DNA of 19,097 nucleotides. Origin: a bacterium UBP18_UBA7526 (GTDB taxonomy: Bacteria > UBP18 > UBA7526). The stretch is taken from positions 1 through 19,097 of the forward strand of contig DLMW01000032.1 of assembly GCA_002478245.1 (NCBI GenBank), given 5' to 3'. How positions within the stretch are numbered: the first letter of the stretch is position 1; each line of letters begins with the position of its first letter. The notes beneath the pieces were generated by a model. That model was not told where the DNA came from and did no database searches. It saw only the letters and a program-made list of their open reading frames with translations. Positions 1 to 5,488 of the stretch are shown here, piece after piece. The position numbers and the translations under genes were made by a program.

Positions 1-15
1 TCTTTACCTCCTTTT
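1..15 (-). promoter_or_regulatory. Shine-Dalgarno site for a gene just outside the window, probably tuf
   Basis: The minus strand reads AAAAGGAGGTAAAGA up to the window edge. GGAGG at 11-7 is followed by six bases, so a start codon is expected immediately beyond position 1. The four upstream tRNA genes occur in the order Thr-Tyr-Gly-Thr, which in many bacteria precedes the elongation factor Tu gene. That the next gene is tuf is an inference from gene order, because no coding sequence is visible. Confidence 0.6.
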
Positions 16-45
16 AGACGCGAATTTCTTCATTCTGCTTTCTTA

Positions 46-117
46 AGCCGATGGCCAGGATTGAACTGGCGACCTACTGCTTACCATGCAGTTGCTCTAC
101 CACTGAGCTACATCGGC
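46..117 (-). tRNA. tRNA-Thr (anticodon GGT)
   Basis: A complete cloverleaf can be folded on the minus strand. The 7-bp acceptor stem pairs GCCGATG (117-111) with CATCGGC (53-47). The D-arm contains TAGCTCAGTGGTAGAGC. The anticodon stem CTGC/GCAG encloses the loop ATGGTAA with anticodon GGT, which reads threonine ACC/ACT. The T-arm contains GTTCAATCC. The discriminator base is T at 46 and CCA is not encoded. It is the last tRNA of a four-gene cluster. Confidence 0.95.
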
Positions 118-132
118 ATAAAGGGGGGGAGG

Positions 133-160
133 CTGAGCTATCCCAGCAAGAATTTATCCT
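133..160 (-). pseudogene. Decayed duplicate of the tRNA-Gly 5' end with its leader
   Basis: On the minus strand this stretch carries AATTCTTGC, then a GGG-containing segment, then TAGCTCAG. This matches the spacer plus acceptor/D-arm start of the intact tRNA-Gly gene at 249-224, apart from a two-base insertion and a few differences near the acceptor stem. Similarity stops after TAGCTCAG, and no anticodon arm, T-arm or 3' acceptor strand follows. The simplest reading is a tandem duplication of the tRNA-Gly gene that was mostly deleted. The match is only about 25 bases, so chance sharing of a common tRNA motif plus AT-rich leader cannot be fully excluded. Confidence 0.5.
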
Positions 161-165
161 GGGAT
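140..165 (-). other. Inter-tRNA hairpin, possible RNA-processing structure
   Basis: ATCCCAG (165-159 on the minus strand) can pair with CTGGGAT (146-140) across a 12-base loop. It begins at the encoded CCA end of tRNA-Gly and overlaps the tRNA relic. It may affect 3' trimming of the tRNA-Gly precursor, but that role is inferred only from its position. Confidence 0.3.
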
Positions 166-238
166 GGAGCGGGTGATGGGGATCGAACCCACGTATCCGG
201 CTTGGAAGGCCGGGACTCTACCACTGAGCTACACCCGC
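165..238 (-). tRNA. tRNA-Gly (anticodon TCC)
   Basis: The acceptor stem pairs GCGGGTG (238-232) with CACCCGC (175-169). The D-arm is TAGCTCAGTGGTAGAG. The anticodon stem CCGGC/GCCGG encloses CTTCCAA, giving anticodon TCC for glycine GGA/GGG codons. The T-loop GTTCGATCC is canonical. The discriminator is T (168) and the 3' CCA is encoded at 167-165, unlike the two tRNA-Thr genes of the cluster. Confidence 0.96.
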
Positions 239-260
239 AAGAATTTCCTTTAGACACGGA

Positions 261-345
261 TGGTGGGCGGGGAAGGATTCGAACCTCCGAAGGCATCGCC
301 GGCAGATTTACAGTCTGCTCCCTTTGGCCGCTTGGGTACCCGCCC
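261..345 (-). tRNA. tRNA-Tyr (anticodon GTA)
   Basis: This is a class II tRNA with a long variable arm (around CGGCGATGCCTTCGGA). The acceptor stem pairs GGGCGGG (345-339) with CCCGCCC (271-265), the discriminator is A (264) and an encoded CCA lies at 263-261. The anticodon stem GCAGA/TCTGC encloses CTGTAAA, giving GTA for tyrosine. The length is 85 bases including CCA. It is the second gene of the Thr-Tyr-Gly-Thr cluster. Confidence 0.96.
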
Positions 346-348
346 AAA

Positions 349-420
349 AGCCGAGGAGAGGACTCGAACCTCCAACCCATGGTTTACAAAACCATTGCTC
401 TGCCGTTGAGCTACCTCGGC
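349..420 (-). tRNA. tRNA-Thr (anticodon TGT)
   Basis: The acceptor stem pairs GCCGAGG (420-414) with CCTCGGC (356-350). The D-arm is TAGCTCAACGGCAGAGC. The anticodon stem ATGGT/ACCAT encloses TTTGTAA, giving TGT for threonine ACA/ACG. The T-loop is GTTCGAGTC. The discriminator is T (349) and no CCA is encoded. It is the first gene of the cluster, starting about 18 bases after the predicted transcription start. Confidence 0.95.
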
Positions 421-444
421 ACCTTAATATAAAGACAAAACTAT

Positions 445-473
445 ATTATACCCAACAAATTCGGCCTTGTCAA
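445..473 (-). promoter_or_regulatory. Consensus sigma-70-type promoter of the tRNA cluster
   Basis: TTGACA (473-468) and TATAAT (450-445) are separated by exactly 17 bases, matching the housekeeping sigma consensus at all twelve positions with optimal spacing. The predicted transcription start is near 438, a short leader ahead of tRNA-Thr(TGT). A perfect promoter fits the high expression expected of tRNA and probable tuf genes. Confidence 0.88.
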
Positions 474-478
474 ATTTT

Positions 479-521
479 CTGGTTAAATCATCTAAAATGT
501 AACCAGTACTATTTCGGTTAC
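479..521 (-). terminator. Possible terminator of cysS with alternative hairpins
   Basis: Just after the cysS stop, GTAACC (521-516) can pair with GGTTAC (504-499) and is followed by ATTTT. The same middle GGTTA can instead pair as CTGGTTA with TAACCAG at 485-479. The stems are short (6-7 bp) and the loops are large. This is a weak intrinsic terminator candidate placed immediately upstream of the tRNA promoter. Confidence 0.35.
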
Positions 522-525
522 CTAC

Positions 526-2019
526 TTAAATGATTGGGCACGATTTTTTTATTTTCTTCCAGGTAGTCCCTTCTGGATGATCCTCTAAGATAATCCCCCT
601 CTTCTTCAGATCGCTCCTTATCCTATCTGCCAAACCCCAATCTTTCTCCTGACGTGCCCGATCCCTTTGGGCAATTAGGCTCTCTATCTCTTCTCTATCT
701 GGAACCCTGATCATCTCCTTCCAACAATGGCCTTCAAAGAAGCCTAAGATCTCGCCCTTCTCTTTTAATAACCTATAGACCTTGCTCAATAATGCTTTAT
801 TTCTGCCTACCTTTGGATTATCCTTTAGGGTATTGGCTACCTTTACCAGGCTATCTAAGGAAGCAAGAGCCCTTGCAGTATTAAAGTCATCATCCATGGC
901 TTGATCGAATTCTTTATCCGTCTTTTGAATCTCTTGATAGAGCCCCTTCTCTTCCTTACTTAAAGACTCGGGGTCAATCCTTCTCTTAGATAGCTTCCCC
1001 TTTACGATCTGGAGGATAAAATCTAGGAGATTATAGAAGTGGGAAAGATGTTTCTCCATCTCCACTAACTTCTCTTTGGTAAAGTCAATGGGGCTACGAT
1101 AGTGCATGGATAATAGGAAGAGTCGGGTAATCTCGGGATCGGGAAATTCTTGAAAGAGCTCTTTTAGGGTAAAGATATTCCCCAGGGACTTGGACATCTT
1201 CTCACCCCTTGTAGTAACAAAGCCGTTGTGGAGCCAGTACTTGACAAAGGGCTTTCCGGAATAGGATTCGCTCTGGGCGATCTCATTCTCATGGTGGGGA
1301 AAGATTAAGTCCTCTCCTCCCCCATGGATATCAAAACTCTCTCCCAAATACTTCATGCTCATGGCAGAGCATTCTATGTGCCAGCCTGGCCGGCCCTCTC
1401 CCCAGGGACTATTCCAGGAAGGCTCCCCTTCCTTTGCTCTCTTCCATAAAGCGAAGTCCAAGGGATTCTTCTTCCTCTCATCCACCTCCACCCTTGCTCC
1501 TGCCCGCATCTCATCAATAGAGCGGCCGGAGAGTTTGCCATAGGAAGGGAATTTAGAGATATCGAAGTAGACATCCCCATCCACCTCATAGGCATATCCT
1601 TCATCCAGTAATCTTTGGATTAACTTTAACATATCTCCGATATGCTCTGTTGCCTTGGGATAGAGAGCGGCCCTCTTCACCTTCAGGTAGTCCATCCATT
1701 TGAAGTACTCCTTGGTATATCTCTGGGCTACTTCTCTTACCAGAGCCTTTAGACTCCTTGACCCTTGATCCTTTTCTTCTCTTGCCCTGGTGATTATCTT
1801 ATCATCCACATCCGTAATATTCTGGACATACTTTACTCTGTAGCCTTTATATTTTAGATAGCGGTAGATGGCATCAAAGGCCACATAGCAGCGAGCGTGT
1901 CCCAGATGGCAGTCATCATAGACCGTCACCCCGCAGACATACATCCTCACCCTATCCTTCCTTAAGGGGAGGAACCCTTCTTTCTCTCCAGTAAGGGTAT
2001 TATAAACCTTAAGGGTCAT
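526..2019 (-). CDS. cysS: Cysteinyl-tRNA synthetase
   Basis: This class I aminoacyl-tRNA synthetase charges tRNA-Cys with cysteine in the cytoplasm. The 497-residue length fits bacterial CysRS. The ATP-binding HIGH motif appears as HLGH at residues 38-41, and KMSKS is intact at 274-278. The zinc ligands that discriminate cysteine correspond to C29, C217 (in WHIECSAM), H242 and E246 (in PHHENE). The C-terminal part has the helical anticodon-binding region typical of the family. It starts 20 bases after the stop of a small helix-turn-helix gene and probably shares that gene's promoter at 2262-2290. The ribosome binding site in front of its ATG is weak (AGTTAAG), so translation may be coupled to the upstream gene. 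No abnormal catalytic residues were seen. Confidence 0.97.
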   Translation of the reverse strand: MTLKVYNTLTGEKEGFLPLRKDRVRMYVCGVTVYDDCHLGHARCYVAFDAIYRYLKYKGYRVKYVQNITDVDDKIITRAREEKDQGSRSLKALVREVAQRYTKEYFKWMDYLKVKRAALYPKATEHIGDMLKLIQRLLDEGYAYEVDGDVYFDISKFPSYGKLSGRSIDEMRAGARVEVDERKKNPLDFALWKRAKEGEPSWNSPWGEGRPGWHIECSAMSMKYLGESFDIHGGGEDLIFPHHENEIAQSESYSGKPFVKYWLHNGFVTTRGEKMSKSLGNIFTLKELFQEFPDPEITRLFLLSMHYRSPIDFTKEKLVEMEKHLSHFYNLLDFILQIVKGKLSKRRIDPESLSKEEKGLYQEIQKTDKEFDQAMDDDFNTARALASLDSLVKVANTLKDNPKVGRNKALLSKVYRLLKEKGEILGFFEGHCWKEMIRVPDREEIESLIAQRDRARQEKDWGLADRIRSDLKKRGIILEDHPEGTTWKKIKKSCPII

Positions 2020-2039
2020 CTTAACTCATCTAGCACATT

Positions 2040-2243
2040 TTAAATAGGTTTTCTATTTAATCGCCTTAGCACCTTCTCTATCTGGTCACGACTGTATAAT
2101 CTATAATTATTTATGGGATGGCGGATGGATTTTACCTTATCCTGAGAATCCCAACGTCTCAATGTCTTTCTAGATACTCCCAATAATTGGGCGGCCTCTT
2201 TGATGGTAAGGTAATCCCGGAAATTCTTCATATTACCCATCAT
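2040..2243 (-). CDS. Small excisionase/MerR-like helix-turn-helix protein
   Basis: This 67-residue protein is essentially a single winged helix-turn-helix DNA-binding domain of the MerR/excisionase (HTH_17) type. LTIKEAAQLLGVSRKTLRRW at residues 12-31 forms the helix-turn-helix, followed by the typical wing (HPINNYRLY) and a helix (RDQIEKVLRRL). Such proteins act as excisionases, recombination directionality factors or small transcription regulators. ATG codons at 2243, 2240 and 2231 are all possible starts and none has a strong Shine-Dalgarno site. The leader from the predicted transcription start near 2255 is only about 12 bases. It is the first gene ahead of cysS, and phased repeats overlap its promoter and start, which suggests autoregulation. 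The target and role are not known. Confidence 0.8.
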   Translation of the reverse strand: MMGNMKNFRDYLTIKEAAQLLGVSRKTLRRWDSQDKVKSIRHPINNYRLYSRDQIEKVLRRLNRKPI

Positions 2244-2270
2244 TACCCAACATTAGACATTATTATACTA
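2231..2270. repeat. Four phased 10-bp imperfect direct repeats
   Basis: On the plus strand four consecutive decamers begin nATTA: TATTACCCAT, CATTACCCAA, CATTAGACAT and TATTATACTA. The spacing of exactly one helical turn places the repeats on one DNA face. They cover the -10 box, the transcription start and the start codons of the helix-turn-helix gene. They are candidate operator sites for that protein, which is an inference from position and phasing. Confidence 0.5.
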
Positions 2271-2288
2271 CTTAAAGACCATAATGTC
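2256..2288. promoter_or_regulatory. Inverted repeat framing the HTH-cysS promoter, candidate operator
   Basis: GACATTAT (2256-2263) and ATAATGTC (2281-2288) form a perfect 8-bp inverted repeat with a 17-bp spacer. One arm overlaps the -35 box and the other the -10 box and the bases just after it. Symmetric sites around a promoter are typical of dimeric regulators. The adjacent helix-turn-helix protein is the obvious candidate ligand, which remains an inference. Confidence 0.4.
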
Positions 2289-2290
2289 AA
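2262..2290 (-). promoter_or_regulatory. Consensus sigma-70-type promoter for the HTH gene and cysS
   Basis: TTGACA (2290-2285) and TATAAT (2267-2262) are separated by exactly 17 bases, a full consensus match. The predicted start is near 2255, about 12 bases before the first ATG of the helix-turn-helix gene. Such a strong promoter driving a DNA-binding protein usually implies repression, which fits the repeats that overlap it. Confidence 0.85.
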
Positions 2291-2300
2291 GTTTTATGAG

Positions 2301-2361
2301 GAGACTCCTGAAAAAGTCAGAAAAAGCAGGAGGATTTCCGTGATTCTGGAGGTGTAAAATT
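2301..2361 (-). mobile_element. Possible insertion-sequence end remnant
   Basis: The minus strand of this non-coding stretch contains TTTTACACCTCC (2359-2348) and then GACTTTTTCAGGAGTCTC (2318-2301). Similar strings occur at the outer ends of some DDE-transposase insertion sequences. No transposase coding sequence, second inverted repeat or target duplication is visible here. The identification rests on recall of end-like sequences and is weak. The stretch also contains a short palindrome, AGGAG-A-CTCCT, at 2299-2309. Confidence 0.2.
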
Positions 2362-2371
2362 TCGATCCCAT

Positions 2372-2388
2372 TGGCGATTTTATCACCA
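2372..2388 (-). other. Small hairpin downstream of the primase genes
   Basis: TGGTGAT (2388-2382) can pair with ATCGCCA (2378-2372) around an AAA loop, giving 7 bp with one G-U pair. It lies 54 bases after the end of the second primase gene and has no T-run, so it could be an mRNA 3' structure rather than an intrinsic terminator. No clear intrinsic terminator for the long operon was found. Confidence 0.25.
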
Positions 2389-2442
2389 TAACCATTAGTC
2401 TAAATCATTGTAATCAGAGGGCTCTGAAGGTTTTTAGAGACC

Positions 2443-3870
2443 TCATGAGACAGAGGCTACTCTCTTCTTTAATCTTGAAGCCAGGGCCTTCAGTCTATGT
2501 CCGCAGTCTGGCTGGGGACAATAGCCTCTTCTCTGGTGATGGCGGCAGGTAAAATCCTCTAGATCATCGCTACCCATCTGGATCATCCCGCAATAGACCC
2601 GGGACCAGAAGTCAGCCCGAGTGATCGGATCGTATTTATCCCAATCGATCATCCACCCATAGTCCTTCTGGTAATAGGAATGGATGAGTCCGGCAATGTG
2701 CCTGGGGTGCCATCCCAGAGAGAAGAAGGCCCGGCAAAAGAGAAGGATGGTGGTCGGGGTAAGGAGTGCCGGACAGGGGGACTCTAGGATATGGCGGAGG
2801 CAGGGAGGCAAGGACCCCCGATCGATCCTCTGTTCATAATCTCTTAAGTACCTCCTTCTATCAAACTCCTGATGGAATCTATAGAGTTTAGAGCCTTTAT
2901 AATCCTCCAGGACCCTTCCCCAGCCCTGGGAGGCATCGGGGATAGCGGTACTTACCTTTTTAGCATATGCAATGGCCTTCTCATAATCGCGCCGGATTTC
3001 GAATGTCTGCTGATAGGATAGCCTATTCCTGGGAACCACTACATAGATAGGGGTCGCTTGGGAGACTTCCCTACCTACCCGATGGGGATTCATCTTGTGC
3101 TTCTGATGGGTAGAGAATGGGAAGCGAATGGTACGCATGAAGAGTGGATCCCCATACTGGGTAAGGTCCAGTGAGATCCCTTCCCGGGGATGATGGATAT
3201 CACCCGGAGCGGTGTCAGAGATAGTAACGGGTAAAGGGCTTGACTGCTTAGTCTCTTTTAGGAAACGGTGGCAGAGGAATTCCATGAGGCGGCCTATGGT
3301 ACTATAGGCCTTCCCTGCTTTTAGGGGAACCGGCCTCTGACGCTTAATGTCACTTAAGACCTTAGTGCGGTATCTCTTCCTTAAGACAGGATTTAGATAA
3401 CCGATCTTCTCTAACTCCTTATGTACGGGAGAGGTAAAGGGGATGCGGGAGACAAAGTGATATCCCGAGGTAGTGGTATCGTTAAGGTGGGGGATCTGGT
3501 ATTCCTTAAAAACCCTCTCAATGGTAGAATAGATGGGCTCCATCTTCTCAAAACTACCCAGTTGATCGGTATAGAGCTCAGCTAAGGAATCGAGGTTAAA
3601 GTACTCTATGTCTAGAATGGCCAGGGTAGATTCCTTATCCCAGACTGCTCGAGAGAGGTCCAATCCCTTCTCTAAGAGGCGCACCATATCCCTATTATCC
3701 ACAGCCATGAGGGGAAAGGAGTAGCCTTCCCGCTGCAGGGCCTCCCCCAGACCTACTAGGTATTCACAACTGAAGCTAGAGGGGTCATCAAATCTCCCTC
3801 CACAGTATTGGGCCAATCTCTCCCTAATAGTGGGATGGCGATAGTATTCAACCTGGTCCTTCATAATCAT
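2443..3870 (-). CDS. AEP-type primase fused to a PriL-like Fe-S domain, paralogue B
   Basis: The 475-residue protein appears to be an archaeo-eukaryotic primase/polymerase. Motif I is LDIEYF with D87 and E89. Motif II is TSGYHF with H138. Motif III is SLDL with D235, followed by the basic strand MRTIRFPFSTHQKHK with R246, R249, K257 and K259. The C-terminal third resembles the large-subunit (PriL) iron-sulfur domain: LPPC (C357), a central GWHPRHIAGLI helix, and C442-x8-C451-x4-C456. Family knowledge says such domains synthesise primers and, in primpols, extend DNA, with the Fe-S domain helping initiation. It overlaps the upstream paralogue by ATGA, so the two are probably co-translated. A shared N-terminal block (RERLAQYCGG; E-Y-L-V-G) marks them as paralogues. 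It is the last gene of the operon. Nucleotidyl transfer is inferred from motifs only, and the in vivo role is unknown. Confidence 0.72.
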   Translation of the reverse strand: MIMKDQVEYYRHPTIRERLAQYCGGRFDDPSSFSCEYLVGLGEALQREGYSFPLMAVDNRDMVRLLEKGLDLSRAVWDKESTLAILDIEYFNLDSLAELYTDQLGSFEKMEPIYSTIERVFKEYQIPHLNDTTTSGYHFVSRIPFTSPVHKELEKIGYLNPVLRKRYRTKVLSDIKRQRPVPLKAGKAYSTIGRLMEFLCHRFLKETKQSSPLPVTISDTAPGDIHHPREGISLDLTQYGDPLFMRTIRFPFSTHQKHKMNPHRVGREVSQATPIYVVVPRNRLSYQQTFEIRRDYEKAIAYAKKVSTAIPDASQGWGRVLEDYKGSKLYRFHQEFDRRRYLRDYEQRIDRGSLPPCLRHILESPCPALLTPTTILLFCRAFFSLGWHPRHIAGLIHSYYQKDYGWMIDWDKYDPITRADFWSRVYCGMIQMGSDDLEDFTCRHHQRRGYCPQPDCGHRLKALASRLKKRVASVS

Positions 3871-5276
3871 TTCTTATAGAAGTTGTAGTCTGCGAGATTG
3901 AAACCGCAGAAGGGTCTAAAGCAGTAGCCCTTCTCCCGGTGGGAGAGGCAGTTTAGATCCTTCTCCCCATCCAACCCAGTAGCTAAGAGACCGGCAAAGA
4001 GGCGGACATAGAAGTTGGCCCGGGAGGAGGCATCGTATCTCATCCAGGTATTGCCCCAGCCATAGTCCCTCTCAAACTTAGAACGAATGAGCCCAGCGAT
4101 ATGTTTGGGATGCCAGCCCATCTTCATAAGCACCCGGGTTAGGAGCTGGAGATTGGTCGGTTTTAGGAGATGGTCATTGGGGAACTTCAGGCAGTGATTG
4201 ACACAAGGGGGTAAGAGATTATGGTCGAAAGCATCGTAGGTTCGATACCAGATCTTGGGGGGATCGTGCTCCTCCTGGTCAAAGGCCAGATGGAAATGGT
4301 AGAGGGGGGAGGTGCGATAGGCCTCGATTAGCTTCTCAAAGCCATCAGAACATTCAGGAATCTTGGTCTCCACTTGAGCGGCATAATCTGCTGCTTTTTG
4401 AAAATTAAAGCGCATCGAGAAGAGATCAGCGAGGCCTAAATCCCCTCTGGGAAGGGCGACCTGAATCGGGAAGTGGCGGGCTAAGTCTTCACCTACCTTA
4501 TACCTGGCTACCTTATGCTTTTGATAGCTGGAGAAGGGGCAGCGAATATCGCGCATGTAGAGAGGATCGCCATACATAGAGAGGTCTATGGATATCGCCT
4601 CCCGTCCCAACCGGGAAACCCTTCCGACAGCAACATCAGTAGTCACCACTGGCAGGGAAAGGGGCATCTTTTCCTTAAGTATCAGGTGGGTAAGATACTC
4701 CATGAGCCTTCCCATCCCCTCAAAGGCCTTACCATGACGATGGGAGACGTAGCGTGGTCTCCGGGGGCCGGAAGAGGCATACTTCCCGGAAAGGGATGAA
4801 GGGATCTTCCCCAGTTCCTCCAGTTTCAATTCTATCTTTTTTCTTCTACTCACCCGGGTAGAGAAGTGGTATCCCTGTCCGGTCATAATGACCAAGGGGA
4901 TTATCCCAAAGCTTGAGAAGACCTTCAGGATGGTAGAATAGAGCGGTTCTAATTTCTTGAAGATCTCCCTAGGATGGGCATAGGGCTCACCAGGGTAATC
5001 GATACTGAAATACTCGATATCGAGTATCCCTAAGGTGCTTTCCCGATCCCAATTTGAACGAAAGATATCCAGGCCCTTCTTCAGGATCCAATAGAAGCCC
5101 TTCTTGGGAAGAGAGACAAAGCCCTCGGGATGGGTCCTCTCCCACTTTAGAGACTCCCCATAACCAACCAGATACTCGGCAGTGAAGGATTGAGGGTCAT
5201 CAGCAAAACCCCCACAGTACTGGGCAATCCTTTCCCTTACATTCGGATTGCGATAGAATTCGACCTGGTTGCGCAT
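3867..5276 (-). CDS. AEP-type primase fused to a PriL-like Fe-S domain, paralogue A
   Basis: This 469-residue protein has the same architecture as the gene that follows it. AEP motif I is LDIEYF with D86 and E88. Motif II is the more canonical TGQGYHF with H137. Motif III is SIDLS with D231, followed by MRDIRCPFSSYQKHK with R242, R245, K253 and K255, resembling the arginine-rich nucleotide-binding strand of primpols. The C-terminal PriL-like region has LPPC (C358) and C443-x8-C452-x4-C457, matching the archaeal PriL pattern of a PPC cysteine followed later by C-x8-C-x4/5-C, a likely [4Fe-4S] site. It starts 10 bases after the DUF2934 gene without a strong Shine-Dalgarno site and overlaps paralogue B by four bases. 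A bacterial replicative primase would be DnaG, so this is probably an accessory, repair or lesion-bypass primase, or one of mobile-element origin. That role is inference. Confidence 0.74.
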   Translation of the reverse strand: MRNQVEFYRNPNVRERIAQYCGGFADDPQSFTAEYLVGYGESLKWERTHPEGFVSLPKKGFYWILKKGLDIFRSNWDRESTLGILDIEYFSIDYPGEPYAHPREIFKKLEPLYSTILKVFSSFGIIPLVIMTGQGYHFSTRVSRRKKIELKLEELGKIPSSLSGKYASSGPRRPRYVSHRHGKAFEGMGRLMEYLTHLILKEKMPLSLPVVTTDVAVGRVSRLGREAISIDLSMYGDPLYMRDIRCPFSSYQKHKVARYKVGEDLARHFPIQVALPRGDLGLADLFSMRFNFQKAADYAAQVETKIPECSDGFEKLIEAYRTSPLYHFHLAFDQEEHDPPKIWYRTYDAFDHNLLPPCVNHCLKFPNDHLLKPTNLQLLTRVLMKMGWHPKHIAGLIRSKFERDYGWGNTWMRYDASSRANFYVRLFAGLLATGLDGEKDLNCLSHREKGYCFRPFCGFNLADYNFYKK

Positions 5277-5286
5277 GTTTGAGAGA

Positions 5287-5472
5287 TTACTTCTCTTTCT
5301 TCACTACATATTGAGAATCGATAATCTTCTCTGCCTTGAGCCAATCCTCAAAATCGTGACCATGCCTCCGGCCCCGGGCAACGAAGAGCTCATGGGCCAA
5401 CTTGGCCACCTTCTCCCACCTCTCCCGAGGAGAGATCTCTGGCTTGGCCTCCTTCTTCTTCCTCCTTGGCAT
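5287..5472 (-). CDS. DUF2934 family small protein
   Basis: The 61-residue protein begins with a strongly basic stretch (PRRKKKEAK) followed by a DUF2934-like domain. The family hallmarks are visible as WEKVAKLAHELFVARGRRHG and then HDFEDWLKAEKII. Proteins of this family are small and soluble, and their function is unknown. The ATG at 5472 is preferred because GGGGGTGA lies five bases upstream, close to the ideal GGAGGTGA. An upstream TTG at 5502 is in frame but would overlap glgM by 14 bases and lacks support. The gene lies 16 bases after glgM and 10 bases before the primase pair, so it bridges the glycan and primase parts of the operon. The lysine/arginine-rich N-terminus could bind nucleic acid, which is speculative. 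Confidence 0.78.
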   Translation of the reverse strand: MPRRKKKEAKPEISPRERWEKVAKLAHELFVARGRRHGHDFEDWLKAEKIIDSQYVVKKEK

Positions 5473-5488
5473 CTTCCTCACCCCCTTT

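Noticed and set aside
61..533. Open frames on both strands across the tRNA cluster
   Set aside because: They run over four well-folded tRNA genes and the promoter, and their conceptual translations are just tRNA sequence. No ribosome site or protein family supports them.
2443..5276. DnaG-type or plasmid replication protein as identity of the paired genes
   Set aside because: No DnaG zinc-binding N-terminus or Toprim motif (E followed by DxD) and no helicase Walker motifs are present. The D-x-E, GYHF and hDh order with a PriL-like cysteine set fits AEP primases better.
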